A stretch of DNA of 64,000 bases from Lachnospiraceae bacterium (GCA_017552985.1 JAFZNO010000081.1:1-64000); one strand, 5' to 3'. Shown: positions 35,916-45,351, counted from the first letter of the stretch. A program made the numbers and translations. Notes: generated by a model not told the origin, from the letters alone.

Positions 35916-37139
35916 CTATTTGTCGTCTGCTGCAGCTACGCCGGGAAGTACCTTACCCTCAAGGAACTCAAGGGAAGCACCGCCACCGGTGGAGATGTGG
36001 CTCATCTTGTCGCCAAATCCAAGATTGTTAACTGCGGATGCGGAATCGCCGCCGCCGATGATCGTGGTTGCATCGGTCTCAGCAAGAGCCTTTGCCACTG
36101 CGATGGTACCAGCTGCAAGGATGGGATTCTCGAATACGCCCATGGGTCCGTTCCAAACAACGGTCTTAGCGCTCTTAACTGCCTCAGCGTACAGCTCAGC
36201 GGTCTTAGGTCCGATGTCACAGCCCTCTCTGTCAGCAGGCATCTTGTCTACGTCGCACACAACGGTGTCAACGGGAGCATCGATGGGATTAGGGAACTCA
36301 GCGATGGTAACGGAGTCAACGGGAAGAAGCAGCTTCTTGCCAAGCTTCTCAGCCTTCTCCATCATCTCCTTGCAGTACTCGATCTTCTCATTGTCAACCA
36401 GGGACTTACCGATCTCATAGCCCTGAGCCTTTAAGAAGGTGTAAGCCATGCCGCCGCCGATGATCAGGGTATCGCACTTCTCAAGCAGGTTGGAAATAAC
36501 GTTCAGCTTGTCTGCAACCTTAGCGCCGCCAAGGATTGCTACGAAAGGACGAACGGGATTCTCAACTGCATTGCCGAGGAAGTCGATTTCCTTCTGCATC
36601 AGATAACCAACAACGTTCTGACCTCCCTTAGCGGTGATGAACTTGGTAACGCCTTCCACGGAAGCATGTGCTCTGTGGGAAGAACCAAATGCGTCGCAAA
36701 CGTACAGATCCGCAAGATCAGCGAGCTCCTTGGAGAATTCCTCACCGTTCTTGGTCTCTTCCTTGCCACGGAAACGGGTATTCTGAAGAAGAACTACGTC
36801 TCCCTCCTTCATAGCCTCTACGGCCTTGGTAGCAGCCTCGCCGGTTACGTTGTAATCAGATACGAAAACAACTTCCTTGCCAAGCTTCTCGGAAAGTCTC
36901 TTAGCAACGGGTGCCAGGGACTCCTTCTCATTGGGGCCTTCCTTTACCTTTCCAAGATGGGAGCAAAGGATAACCTTGCCGCCGTCATTGATCAGCTTCT
37001 TGATGGTGGGCAGTGCAGCCACGATACGGGTCTCGTCAGTGATCACGCCATCCTTCAGGGGAACGTTGAAGTCACATCTTACAAGAACGCGCTTGCCCTT
37101 TGCGTTAATGTCGTCTACGGATTTCTTGTTTAAGCTCAT
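35916..37139 (-). CDS. pgk: Phosphoglycerate kinase
   Basis: 407 residues. It makes ATP from 1,3-bisphosphoglycerate. The signature [11 protein letters not shown] near the N-terminus, SHLGKVKEG, the [11 protein letters not shown] hinge, and the nucleotide-binding GGGDSASAV and [13 protein letters not shown] are intact. ATG 37139 follows GGAGG; an in-frame ATG 8 codons before lacks one. Between gap and pgk lie several hairpins (37170-37201 and 37280-37310), which would make the gap transcript more abundant than the longer one. Confidence 0.97.
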   Translation of the reverse strand: MSLNKKSVDDINAKGKRVLVRCDFNVPLKDGVITDETRIVAALPTIKKLINDGGKVILCSHLGKVKEGPNEKESLAPVAKRLSEKLGKEVVFVSDYNVTGEAATKAVEAMKEGDVVLLQNTRFRGKEETKNGEEFSKELADLADLYVCDAFGSSHRAHASVEGVTKFITAKGGQNVVGYLMQKEIDFLGNAVENPVRPFVAILGGAKVADKLNVISNLLEKCDTLIIGGGMAYTFLKAQGYEIGKSLVDNEKIEYCKEMMEKAEKLGKKLLLPVDSVTIAEFPNPIDAPVDTVVCDVDKMPADREGCDIGPKTAELYAEAVKSAKTVVWNGPMGVFENPILAAGTIAVAKALAETDATTIIGGGDSASAVNNLGFGDKMSHISTGGGASLEFLEGKVLPGVAAADDK

Positions 37140-37169
37140 TGTTTTTCCTCCATTCATATTCATAAAAAC

Positions 37170-37201
37170 CTCCTGCTGCGCAGGAGCCGCCGCTTCGCGG
37201 C
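37170..37201. repeat. Two tandem short hairpins just before pgk
   Basis: CTCCTGC/GCAGGAG around TGC (37170-37186) and GCCGC/GCGGC around TTC (37189-37201). The first is followed on the minus strand by GTTTTTATG, close to the pgk start, so it resembles an attenuator. The second resembles a hairpin at 35884-35898 (GTCCG/CGGAC), which suggests a small recurrent stem element in this operon. Confidence 0.55.
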
Positions 37202-37279
37202 TTTTGTTTTTATTTCATGTACGCTCGGGAGAAACCAAATGTCGCCTGCGGCGCCGCTTGGTTTTTTTCCTCGCTACAC

Positions 37280-37310
37280 AAAAAGGGCCCGGTCCATAAG
37301 ACCGGACCCC
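37280..37310 (-). terminator. Terminator after gap
   Basis: GGGCCCGGTC pairs with GACCGGACCC with one mismatch around a short loop and is followed by TTTTT on the minus strand. It would partly separate gap from pgk-tpi. A second arm pair AAACCAA/TTGGTTT lies at 37232-37264. Confidence 0.65.
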
Positions 37311-37333
37311 TAAGGTCTCTTTTTTGCTAACTC

Positions 37334-38371
37334 TTAGTTCAGCTCAGCGAAGTACTTAATGGTACGAACCATCTGGCTGGTGTAGGAGTTCTCGTTGTCA
37401 TACCATGAAACAACCTGTACCTGGAAGGTCTCGTCATCGATCTTGGAAACCATGGTCTGGGTTGCATCGAACAGGGAACCAAATCTCATGCCGATAACGT
37501 CGGAAGATACGATCTGATCCTCGTTGTAACCGAAGGACTCGGAAGCAGCAGCCTTCATTGCAGCGTTGATGCCTTCCTTGGTTACGTTAGCGCCCTTAAC
37601 AACTGCGGTAAGGATGGTGGTGGAACCGGTAGGAACGGGAACACGCTGTGCGGAACCGATCAGCTTGCCGTTCAGCTCAGGGATAACAAGGCCGATTGCC
37701 TTTGCAGCGCCAGTGCTGTTGGGAACGATGTTAGCAGCGCCTGCACGAGCACGACGAAGGTCACCCTTTCTGTGAGGACCGTCAAGGATCATCTGGTCAC
37801 CGGTATATGCATGGATGGTGCTCATGATACCGCTCTGGATGGGAGCGTAATCGTTCAGAGCCTTAGCCATGGGTGCAAGGCAGTTGGTGGTGCAGGATGC
37901 AGCGGAGATGATCTGATCATCAGCGGTCAGGGTCTTCTCGTTTACGGAGAATACGATGGTCTTCAGATCGTTACCAGCGGGTGCGGAAATAACAACCTTC
38001 TTTGCGCCTGCCTCGATGTGAGCCATGCTCTTCTCCTTGGAGCAGTAGAAACCAGTACACTCAAGAACTACGTCAACGCCGATCTCTCCCCAAGGAAGCT
38101 CGTTAGCCTTAGCCATAGCGTAGATCTTCAGGGTCTTACCGTCAACGGTAAGGGTACCAGCTTCGTCATCAGCGGTAACGGTGTGAAGGTTCTCACCGAT
38201 CTTTCCGCAGTATCCGCCCTGTGCGGTATCATACTTAAGAAGCTGAGCAAGCATGGAGGGCTTGGTAAGATCGTTGATTGCAACAACCTCATAACCAGGT
38301 GCTCCGAACATCTGTCTGAAAGCCAGACGACCGATACGGCCAAAACCATTAATCGCAACTTTTACTGCCAT
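37334..38371 (-). CDS. gap: Glyceraldehyde-3-phosphate dehydrogenase (NAD, type I)
   Basis: 345 residues. It oxidises glyceraldehyde-3-phosphate with phosphate and NAD to 1,3-bisphosphoglycerate. NAD-binding NGFGRIGR at 8-15, nucleophile C160 in SAASCTTNC, and IHAYTGDQ and SWYDNE complete the signature. The Asp of INDL agrees with NAD preference. ATG follows AGGAGG. A strong promoter lies at 38476-38504 and a 10-bp inverted repeat in the leader. Confidence 0.97.
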   Translation of the reverse strand: MAVKVAINGFGRIGRLAFRQMFGAPGYEVVAINDLTKPSMLAQLLKYDTAQGGYCGKIGENLHTVTADDEAGTLTVDGKTLKIYAMAKANELPWGEIGVDVVLECTGFYCSKEKSMAHIEAGAKKVVISAPAGNDLKTIVFSVNEKTLTADDQIISAASCTTNCLAPMAKALNDYAPIQSGIMSTIHAYTGDQMILDGPHRKGDLRRARAGAANIVPNSTGAAKAIGLVIPELNGKLIGSAQRVPVPTGSTTILTAVVKGANVTKEGINAAMKAAASESFGYNEDQIVSSDVIGMRFGSLFDATQTMVSKIDDETFQVQVVSWYDNENSYTSQMVRTIKYFAELN

Positions 38372-38405
38372 TTTAGATTCCTCCTAAAATATTAAATTAT
38401 ATTTC

Positions 38406-38459
38406 TTTTGACAATTTTCAGGGTTTCGGGATCACCTTCCCCTTCTTAGATTGTCAAAA
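38406..38459. promoter_or_regulatory. Inverted repeat in the gap 5' leader
   Basis: TTTTGACAAT (38406-38415) and ATTGTCAAAA (38450-38459) are perfect inverted copies 34 bases apart, placed between the gap promoter and start codon. They could form a leader stem or be a looped operator pair. Confidence 0.45.
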
Positions 38460-38475
38460 TTTTATCAGCAAACAT

Positions 38476-38504
38476 ATTTTACGTGATTCCATGCGATAAT
38501 TCAA
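38476..38504 (-). promoter_or_regulatory. Sigma-A promoter of the gap-pgk-tpi operon
   Basis: On the minus strand TTGAAT (38499-38504), 17-base spacer, TAAAAT (38476-38481), leaving a leader of about 100 bases before gap. Confidence 0.6.
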
Positions 38505-38663
38505 GAGATAAATCAAAAATAATTTCCATTTCTGAAAAATTTTACCGTTTGTTCATTTTTTAGCTGTTTTTTTCCTTTTTATCCGTTATACTTACCATTA
38601 GAGCCCCATTTGGGCCAATCTTTTACGTCAAAATCCGCGCAAGCGGTTTAGAAAGGACAAAAC

Positions 38664-39488
38664 ATGAGCATCCTTACTTCTGATTGCCACATGCACTCGC
38701 ACCATTCCGGTGACAGTACCGCGCCCATGGAGGCCATGATCCTCCGCGGCATCGAGCTTGGTCTCAAGACTATGTGTTTCACCGAACACAATGACTTTGA
38801 TTATCCCGACAGTCCCGACGGTCCGGGTTCCATCTTTCTCCTTAACGCAGACTCCTATCTTTACGAACTGATCCAGTTAAAGGAAAAATATGCCAATCAG
38901 ATCCAGGTTCTTTTTGGAGTGGAACTCGGTCTCCGGCCGGAATGCGTGAGAAAGAACGCCGTCTTCGCCAAAAGCTATGATTTCGACTTTATTATCGGCT
39001 CCTCTCATATCTGCCACGGAAAGGATCCCTACTACCCCGCCTTCTTTGAGGGACGCCCCGAGGAGGAAGCCTACCGGGAATACTTTGTTTCCATCTTGGA
39101 AAACATAAAGAAATTTCAGAATTTCGACGTGTACGGACATCTGGATTACGTAGTCCGCTATGGTTCGACAAAGGACGAGAATTATAGTTATGAGAAATAC
39201 AAGGACGTCATTGATCCCATTCTCGAACTCCTTTTGGAACAGGAAAAGGGCCTTGAGATCAATACCGGCGGCCTCCGCCATAACATGAGGGATCTCAATC
39301 CCTGCATGGACGTTCTAAAGCGCTATAAGGCCCTTGGCGGCGAACTCATCACCGTCGGCAGCGACGCCCACAGGCCTGAGGATCTCGCCATTCATTTCGA
39401 CCGCGCCGGCCAGGTCCTTAAAGACTGCGGCTTCAAGTATTACTGCGTCTACGAAAAGCGCGTGCCGCATTTCATCAAGCTCAGTTAG
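38664..39488 (+). CDS. hisK: PHP-family histidinol-phosphatase (HisJ/HisK type)
   Basis: 274 residues. The PHP metal-binding motif CHMHSHHSGD opens the protein, FTEHND follows at about 39-44, and IIGSSHICH, YGHLDYV and GSDAHRP complete the set of trinuclear metal ligands. Family members dephosphorylate L-histidinol phosphate in histidine synthesis, but other phosphoesters are possible and no his genes are visible here. ATG follows GAAAGGAC. It is divergent from gap and convergent with the nifS-mnmA fusion. Confidence 0.85.
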   Translation: MSILTSDCHMHSHHSGDSTAPMEAMILRGIELGLKTMCFTEHNDFDYPDSPDGPGSIFLLNADSYLYELIQLKEKYANQIQVLFGVELGLRPECVRKNAVFAKSYDFDFIIGSSHICHGKDPYYPAFFEGRPEEEAYREYFVSILENIKKFQNFDVYGHLDYVVRYGSTKDENYSYEKYKDVIDPILELLLEQEKGLEINTGGLRHNMRDLNPCMDVLKRYKALGGELITVGSDAHRPEDLAIHFDRAGQVLKDCGFKYYCVYEKRVPHFIKLS

Positions 39489-39519
39489 CGAAACTTTAGC
39501 CGGGTTTAGGCTATGTCAA

Positions 39520-39568
39520 AACAGGGACAAGGAAAACGCGTCACTAGACACGTCACCTTGTCCCTGTT
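39520..39568. repeat. REP-like hairpin between convergent genes
   Basis: 13-bp perfect arms AACAGGGACAAGG/CCTTGTCCCTGTT around a 23-base loop. Read on the minus strand, its loop GTGACGTGTCTAGTGACG aligns with the ends of the palindromic element at 8014-8290 (GGGACGTGTCTACTGACA). It may also stop transcription of the two convergent genes, though no strong T-run follows. Confidence 0.6.
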
Positions 39569-39585
39569 CAATTTCACGCATATTG

Positions 39586-41838
39586 TCAGCGGATGGTTCC
39601 TCCGCCAAGCACGTGGTCACCGTCATAAAAGACAACGGCCTGTCCGGGAGTGGCGGCCCGGACCTTCACCTCAAACCGGCATTCCACCAAATCCTCCCCG
39701 ATCTTTTCGATCGTGCAGTACTCTCCCCCGTGATTATACCGTATCTTTGCCTTCACGCGCATCGGCTCTTTCAAGTCTTCGATGGACATAAAATTCAATC
39801 GGTCGCAGATCACCCGATCCACAAACAGTTCCTCATTTTCCCCGATCACGACTTCATTTGTCTCGGGACGGATCTCCGTCACGAACACGCGATGCCCCAT
39901 GGGAAGTTCGAGGCCGCGCCTCTGTCCAATGGTATAATGCGTGATGCCCTTGTGCCTTCCAAGGATCTCTCCGTTTGGCGTCACGAAATTCCCCGGTCCC
40001 GGCACGCGGTCACCTGCCGTCCGGTCAATAAATGCCGCATAATCATCCCCCGGCACAAAACAGATTTCCTGGCTGTCCGGCTTATTTGCCACGGGAAGTC
40101 CAGCCTTCGCCGCCAATTCCCTCACCATGGTCTTCTCATAATCTCCCACCGGCATCAGCGTATGGGCAAGCTGCTCCTGCGTCAGGTTATATAAGGCATA
40201 GGTCTGGTCCTTTGTCGCCGTCACGGAATTCCGGATGCAATACCTTCCGTTCGGCAGCTGCATGATCCTTGCGTAATGTCCCGTCGCGATATATTCCGCT
40301 CCCAGCTCCAGGCTCCTTCGCAAAAGAGCCTCCCATTTCACCATGCGGTTGCACAAAATGCAGGGATTTGGCGTCCTTCCGCACAAATACTCTTTTGTAA
40401 AGACGTCGATCACTTCCCGCTGGAACACGTCCTTGAAATTCATGACGTAATACGGTATTTCCAGGACCTGTGCAACCCTTCTTGCGTCCTCCACGGCAGA
40501 GGTGCCGCAACACCCACCGTTTTCCTGGATCCGGCTTGAATTCTCACCCTTCCAGATTTGCATGGTAACGCCAAGCACGTCATAGCCCTGTTCCTTCAAA
40601 AGCATCGCCGCGACGGAAGAATCCACGCCGCCGGACATGCCAACCACCACCTTTGGTTTCTCTTTTTTTATGATCACTTCCGGAAGCTTTTCCTGATACC
40701 CCATCATCTTTCGGATGCCGGAGACAATCTCCTTCAAGGCATCCATGGTCTGATCCACTTCTTCCTTTGTATTCCATTCCGAAAGCGTAAACCGGAGGGA
40801 TCCCTTTGCCTCCTCGGCACTCCGCCCCATGGCAAGGAGCACGTGCGAGGGCTCGCTGCTCCCAATGGTACACGCTGATCCGCTGGAGGCACAGATGCCG
40901 CGCATGTCAAGCTGGATCAACACCGATTCCCCTTCCACCGGCGGAATGCAGACGCTTAAGTGACCTGGAAGCCTGTCCGCGCCTTTCCCGTTGATCAAAA
41001 CGTCTGGGATTTCCGCTTCCAGCCTCTCTATAAAATGCCCCGAGAGCTTTGCCGTCTTCTCCCTGGCCGTCTCCATCTCTTCCATGGCAAGTTCCGCCGC
41101 CTTTCCAAAGCCTGCGATCCCTGCCACGTTCTCCGTTCCGGCCCTTCTGCCCCGCTCCTGGGTGCCGCCGTAGATCATGGGATCGATCTTAAGCTCCTTC
41201 CTTACGTACAAAAGGCCTACGCCCTTGGGACCGTGAAGCTTATGCGCACTGGCACTGAGAAGATCGATCTTCATGGCCTTTACGTCGATTGGCACGTGGC
41301 CAAAGGCCTGCACGGCGTCGACGTGAAAAAGGATCCCGTGCGTCCTTGCGATCTCACCGATTCTGGCAATGGGCTGGATCGTACCAACCTCATTGTTTGC
41401 AAACATGACGCTAATGAGCGTGGTGTCCGGCCGGATCGCCTTTTCGACGGCTTCCGCCGATACGCGTCCCAATTCATCCACGTCCAGATACGTCACGGAA
41501 AATCCCTTTTTCTCAAGCGTGTGACAAGCATTCAAAACCGCATGATGCTCAATCTTGGTCGTGATCACGTGCCTGCCCTTTTCCTCGCGTCCGCATGCAG
41601 CCGAAAACAATGCCCAGTTATCGCTCTCCGAACCGCCGGAAGTAAAATAAATTTCCTCCGGCTCAGCCTTGATCAAAGCCGCAAGCCTGCGCCTCCCCAA
41701 GGCCACGGCCCGCTTGGCATGGCTTCCCAGGGAATAGATTGCGCTCGGATTGCCATATTCCTCCTGAAGATAGGGAAGCATTTCCTCCAATACCCTTGGG
41801 TCTAATTTTGTTGTCGCCGCATTATCAAAATATATCAT
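39586..41838 (-). CDS. Cysteine desulfurase / tRNA 2-thiouridylase fusion (NifS-MnmA)
   Basis: 750 residues, one continuous reading. Residues 1-385 are a NifS/IscS-type desulfurase: PLP lysine K200 (SAHK), sulfur-carrying C323 (SSGSAC). After a short linker (KKEKP) comes MnmA (about 397-750): PP-loop GMSGGVDSS (400-408), first catalytic Cys C496 (NPCILCN), second C593 (QEICF), and the C-terminal beta domain with RKPGQAV-like RAATPGQAVVF. MnmA makes s2U34 in tRNA Lys/Glu/Gln. The fusion would pass sulfur from the PLP half to the thiolase half without Tus relay proteins. The promoter lies at 41897-41926. ATG follows a GGAG. Confidence 0.95.
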   Translation of the reverse strand: MIYFDNAATTKLDPRVLEEMLPYLQEEYGNPSAIYSLGSHAKRAVALGRRRLAALIKAEPEEIYFTSGGSESDNWALFSAACGREEKGRHVITTKIEHHAVLNACHTLEKKGFSVTYLDVDELGRVSAEAVEKAIRPDTTLISVMFANNEVGTIQPIARIGEIARTHGILFHVDAVQAFGHVPIDVKAMKIDLLSASAHKLHGPKGVGLLYVRKELKIDPMIYGGTQERGRRAGTENVAGIAGFGKAAELAMEEMETAREKTAKLSGHFIERLEAEIPDVLINGKGADRLPGHLSVCIPPVEGESVLIQLDMRGICASSGSACTIGSSEPSHVLLAMGRSAEEAKGSLRFTLSEWNTKEEVDQTMDALKEIVSGIRKMMGYQEKLPEVIIKKEKPKVVVGMSGGVDSSVAAMLLKEQGYDVLGVTMQIWKGENSSRIQENGGCCGTSAVEDARRVAQVLEIPYYVMNFKDVFQREVIDVFTKEYLCGRTPNPCILCNRMVKWEALLRRSLELGAEYIATGHYARIMQLPNGRYCIRNSVTATKDQTYALYNLTQEQLAHTLMPVGDYEKTMVRELAAKAGLPVANKPDSQEICFVPGDDYAAFIDRTAGDRVPGPGNFVTPNGEILGRHKGITHYTIGQRRGLELPMGHRVFVTEIRPETNEVVIGENEELFVDRVICDRLNFMSIEDLKEPMRVKAKIRYNHGGEYCTIEKIGEDLVECRFEVKVRAATPGQAVVFYDGDHVLGGGTIR

Positions 41839-41896
41839 AGATCACGCACTCCGCATTTTATCCTTCTAATTTGTACGTCAACTAACGTTCTCTCGT

Positions 41897-41926
41897 AGTA
41901 TACCATTTTTTCTCTCGTTCTTTCAA
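41897..41926 (-). promoter_or_regulatory. Putative promoter of the nifS-mnmA fusion
   Basis: On the minus strand, TTGAAA (41921-41926), 18-base spacer, TATACT (41897-41902). Confidence 0.5.
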
Positions 41927-41994
41927 CAGGGACTTTTGCGTATAATGACAAGGAGAATCGCGACCGCCCTTTTGATGGGCAGAAGGATGTTAAA

Positions 41995-43425
41995 ATGAAT
42001 TCACGCTTGCTCCCAAAGCTAAAAGAACTGATAAGGCGTCCGCTCATCACGGGCACCTTGATCCTGACGCTGACGGGTCTCCTCAGCCGTCTCATCGGCT
42101 TTTTTTATCGTATCTATTTATCCAGGCTCTTTGGGGAGGAAAACATGGGGATCTATCAGCTTGTCAGCCCCGTGATTGCCCTGTCCTTTTCCCTCACGGC
42201 CGGCAGCTATCAGACGGCCGTCTCAAAACTGACGGCGGAATATGCTGCAAAGCATGCCGGTTTAAGGAACCCACTTTCGAAGCGCCCGTTCTGGGCATCT
42301 CTCAGCATTTCGCTGCCTCTCTCCGCGATCTGCACGTTCGTTACTTATTCCATGGCACGGCCCATTGCCATCCATTTGTTAAAGGAGCCTCGCACCATCC
42401 CCCTTCTTCGCGTCATCGCGTTTTCCTTTCCCTTTGTGGGCATCCATGCCTGCATTAACGGCTGGTTCTACGGCATGAAAAAAGCAGGCCTTCCCTCCTT
42501 TGCCCAGATCGTGGAACAGCTCACCCGCGTCTGTTGCGTTTTCTTCATTACTGCCGGCGACGTCGCCAAAGGGCAGGTTCCTTCCATTGGCACCGCCATC
42601 TTTGGCCTGGCCGTAGGTGAATTTGTCAGCATGACCGTGGCAATCCTCACCTTTCTTCCTTATTTCCCCAAAAGGCCGGAGAATCCTCATTCGCCCTCTA
42701 ATCCGCCACGGATTATTACCACGTCCCAAGCCAGCCGTCTGAACCCAACGCCTTCCCTTCCAGTCTCCTGGCGCTGCGTCTACGCCGGCCTGCTGTCCAT
42801 GGCGCTCCCCCTGACCGCAAACCGTCTGACGCTAACGCTCCTTAGCAGCGCGGAATCCGTTGCCATTCCCGAAATGCTTCGCGCATATGGCTACACTTCA
42901 GAAGGTGCCCTTTCCGTCTACGGCGTGCTGACCGGCATGGCCCTTCCCTTAATCTTCTTTCCCAATGCCCTGACCGGTTCCATTGCCGTCATGCTGCTTC
43001 CAATGATCTCTGAAAATTACTGCCTTCACAAGATGGACGCGGTGCGTTCCCTCACTCTTCGCACCATAAAATACACTCTCCTCATGGGCTTTTTCTTTCT
43101 GGGTATTTTTGTGTTCCTCGGGCCGTTTCTTGGAAGGACCATGTTCCACAGCGTCCTTGCAGGCCAGTGCATACGCACGTTGGGATGGATCTGCCCCTTT
43201 CTCTATTTGGACGTCACGCTTTCAAGCATACTGCAAGGCTTGGGGAAAGCCGGCGCCATCTTTGCCGTCAACGTCTTAAGTCTAATGATGCGCCTCGCCT
43301 TTGTTTATCTCGCCGTTCCTATTTTCGGCATTCGCGGATGGCTATGGGGCATGCTGGCCGGACAGTTACTGTTGACCGTCCTTTACGGGATCTGCTTAAA
43401 AAGGTTCTTCAGGCACTCTACGTAA
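41995..43425 (+). CDS. SpoVB-like polysaccharide/lipid flippase (MOP superfamily)
   Basis: 476 residues with about 12-14 hydrophobic segments. The N-terminal GTLILTLTGLLSRLIGFFYRIYLSRLFGEE is characteristic of the SpoVB/MurJ-like branch (seen as GLLSRLIGFFYRIYLSR). SpoVB-type proteins help make the spore cortex by moving lipid-linked precursors; vegetative homologues exist, so a spore role is likely but unproven. ATG follows GAAGGATG. A TATAAT box at 41941-41946 is close upstream. Confidence 0.88.
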   Translation: MNSRLLPKLKELIRRPLITGTLILTLTGLLSRLIGFFYRIYLSRLFGEENMGIYQLVSPVIALSFSLTAGSYQTAVSKLTAEYAAKHAGLRNPLSKRPFWASLSISLPLSAICTFVTYSMARPIAIHLLKEPRTIPLLRVIAFSFPFVGIHACINGWFYGMKKAGLPSFAQIVEQLTRVCCVFFITAGDVAKGQVPSIGTAIFGLAVGEFVSMTVAILTFLPYFPKRPENPHSPSNPPRIITTSQASRLNPTPSLPVSWRCVYAGLLSMALPLTANRLTLTLLSSAESVAIPEMLRAYGYTSEGALSVYGVLTGMALPLIFFPNALTGSIAVMLLPMISENYCLHKMDAVRSLTLRTIKYTLLMGFFFLGIFVFLGPFLGRTMFHSVLAGQCIRTLGWICPFLYLDVTLSSILQGLGKAGAIFAVNVLSLMMRLAFVYLAVPIFGIRGWLWGMLAGQLLLTVLYGICLKRFFRHST

Positions 43426-43428
43426 AAA

Positions 43429-43457
43429 AAGAACCGCAGGTCATTCCTGCGGTTCTT
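43429..43457. terminator. Bidirectional terminator between spoVB-like gene and nrdR
   Basis: 12-bp arms AAGAACCGCAGG/CCTGCGGTTCTT with TCATT loop. On the minus strand it is followed by TTTTTTTACG; on plus by CGTTTC. Confidence 0.85.
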
Positions 43458-43492
43458 CGTTTCACTTCGATTATGTTTCGTTATTCTACTTA

Positions 43493-43942
43493 CTACTTCA
43501 GCATTGTCTTCAGTTCATCCATGAAAGTATTGATGTCTTTGAATTCACGATAGACGGAAGCAAATCGCACGTATGCGACTTCGTCTAGGTCCTTCAGCTT
43601 ATTCATCACGATCTCACCGATCACGCGACTGGGAATTTCCTTATCCTCCATGCTGAAGATCTCATTCTCTACCTCGTTCACAAGATTGGTCAGCTGCGTT
43701 GCGCTGACGGGACGCTTGTGGCAGGCACGGAGAACGCCAGCCTCAATCTTCTCCCGGTCATAGGTCTGACGATTGTTATCCTTCTTGATGATGATCAGGG
43801 GAATCGTCTCGATCTTTTCATAGGTGGTAAATCTCTTTCCACATTCGTCACATTCCCTTCTGCGGCGGATGGAATTGTTATCCTCAGCCGGTCTGGAATC
43901 GATCACGCGGGTATTTTCCTGATTACAATAGGGACACTTCAC
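43493..43942 (-). CDS. nrdR: Transcriptional repressor NrdR
   Basis: 149 residues. NrdR represses ribonucleotide reductase genes in response to ATP/dATP. A zinc ribbon (CPYCNQENTRVIDSR and CDECGKRF) is followed by an ATP-cone domain (IIKKDNNRQTYDREKI). The start is GTG 43942, with GGAGGAACCAAA before it; the reading can extend 14 codons upstream but this has no support. It follows the ylmC-like gene by 58 bases. Confidence 0.95.
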   Translation of the reverse strand: MKCPYCNQENTRVIDSRPAEDNNSIRRRRECDECGKRFTTYEKIETIPLIIIKKDNNRQTYDREKIEAGVLRACHKRPVSATQLTNLVNEVENEIFSMEDKEIPSRVIGEIVMNKLKDLDEVAYVRFASVYREFKDINTFMDELKTMLK

Positions 43943-44000
43943 TTTGGTTCCTCCTTGTGCGTAAAAATACTCTTTTCCTGTCATAATTTTACGCTTTTTC

Positions 44001-44231
44001 TTAATCTACGTCAACCAGAATAATGTCTGGTCCGATCTGACGAATGTCCTTCCAACAGATTGCCACCTCCGGTTCGCACCGCAAAAAGCCAAACAGCTTG
44101 CAGGTTCCCGGAACCATGATCTTGCAAATGCAGCCCTTGCACTCATCAAATTCCAGGTTACAAACCCGTCCAAGCCTTCTGCAATCCCGGATATTGATCA
44201 CGTCCTTGTTTTGGAGTTCCGTAAACGTCAT
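44001..44231 (-). CDS. YlmC/YmxH family sporulation protein (PRC-barrel-like)
   Basis: 76 residues. The motif ELQNKDVINIRDCRRLGRVCNLEFD is that of YlmC/YmxH family proteins, with the second part GPDIILVDVD. These small beta proteins are linked to sporulation in Clostridia. A Cys-rich stretch CKGCICKI is notable. ATG follows GGGGAAAGC. Likely in one operon with nrdR. Confidence 0.88.
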   Translation of the reverse strand: MTFTELQNKDVINIRDCRRLGRVCNLEFDECKGCICKIMVPGTCKLFGFLRCEPEVAICWKDIRQIGPDIILVDVD

Positions 44232-44303
44232 GCTTTCCCCAAGACCGTTTTTTACAATATATGAAAGGTTTTGGCGATGCGCTACCGTAGGTCGAAGTAA
44301 CGC

Positions 44304-45236
44304 TTACTCGATTCCCTCAACCCCTGAGCACATGGGAATGGTATTGATGGATCCGTCCTCATTGTACGTAAACTCAGCCACGCATACGCTCCGATGGAAC
44401 AATCCTCCTCCGGGTAGCTCTCCCGTATGATAGAACAGATAAGAATGTCCCTTAAAGTCACACACGCCGGGGTGATTTGTAAACACGCCGCCTTCCTCCG
44501 TCATCAGCACGCCGCCGTACTTCCAAGGTCCCGTGGGATTCTCGGAAACGGAATATGCCAGATGCTCTTGATGTACGTTCTCAGCAAACGCCGCATAAAC
44601 CATGTAATACAAACCATTTCTCTTATAGAACCAAGGGCCTTCGCCATAAGTCGTTCCGGTCATGTGTCCGCCTTTTCCAAAGGATTCCACCGTCATGGGA
44701 ATCTTGCAAACGCCAACCTTCTCGTCATAAGAGATCATGTCCTCGTTTAAGAGCACGTAACGGAGCTCCGGATTTCCAAAATACAGATAGGCCTGTCCGT
44801 CATCGTCAATATAGACCGTGGGATCAATGTCATTCCAATCACCCTCATCCACCAGCGGATGACCGAGATCCTTAAAAGGTCCCGCAGGATTGTCTGAAAC
44901 GCCTACGGCGATGGCCATGCCGCCGTTTGTCTTATGCACGGGACAATAGAGATAAAACTTACCGTTTCTCTCGATTGCCTGCGGCGCCCAGGCCCTGTCG
45001 TCCGCCCACTCTATGTCATCGAGAGAGAAAATCTTTCCGTGATCCGTCCAATGCACCATGTCCTTGGTCGAAAAACAACGCCAGTCAACCATGGTGTAAA
45101 AATCATTCACGAGTTGATCTTCATCATGCGTGGTGTAAAGATACAACGTATCCCCGTAAACCATTGGTGCCGGATCTGCCGTGTAAATTGACTGGATGAT
45201 CGGATTCTTGCCGTATTCCTTTTGCTGCTGTTCCAT
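44304..45236 (-). CDS. Glycoside hydrolase family 43 (arabinosidase/xylosidase type)
   Basis: 310 residues, no signal peptide, so it acts on imported oligosaccharides. The five-blade propeller active site carries Asp in IYTADPAPM (general base), Asp in WNDIDPTVYID (pKa modulator) and Glu in TYGEGPWFYKR (general acid). ATG follows AGGAGG. It is next to an AraC regulator and the GH127 gene, which suggests release of L-arabinose from arabinan or arabinoxylan fragments. Confidence 0.93.
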   Translation of the reverse strand: MEQQQKEYGKNPIIQSIYTADPAPMVYGDTLYLYTTHDEDQLVNDFYTMVDWRCFSTKDMVHWTDHGKIFSLDDIEWADDRAWAPQAIERNGKFYLYCPVHKTNGGMAIAVGVSDNPAGPFKDLGHPLVDEGDWNDIDPTVYIDDDGQAYLYFGNPELRYVLLNEDMISYDEKVGVCKIPMTVESFGKGGHMTGTTYGEGPWFYKRNGLYYMVYAAFAENVHQEHLAYSVSENPTGPWKYGGVLMTEEGGVFTNHPGVCDFKGHSYLFYHTGELPGGGLFHRSVCVAEFTYNEDGSINTIPMCSGVEGIE

Positions 45237-45351
45237 CTTTTGCCTCCTAACGTAAGTTTCATCTAATTAGTCAAACGGATCCGCCGTTTCACTTCCATCA
45301 CATTATAACAGATTCCCGCGCCGCATTCAATATTGTACCCCTTACGCTCCG

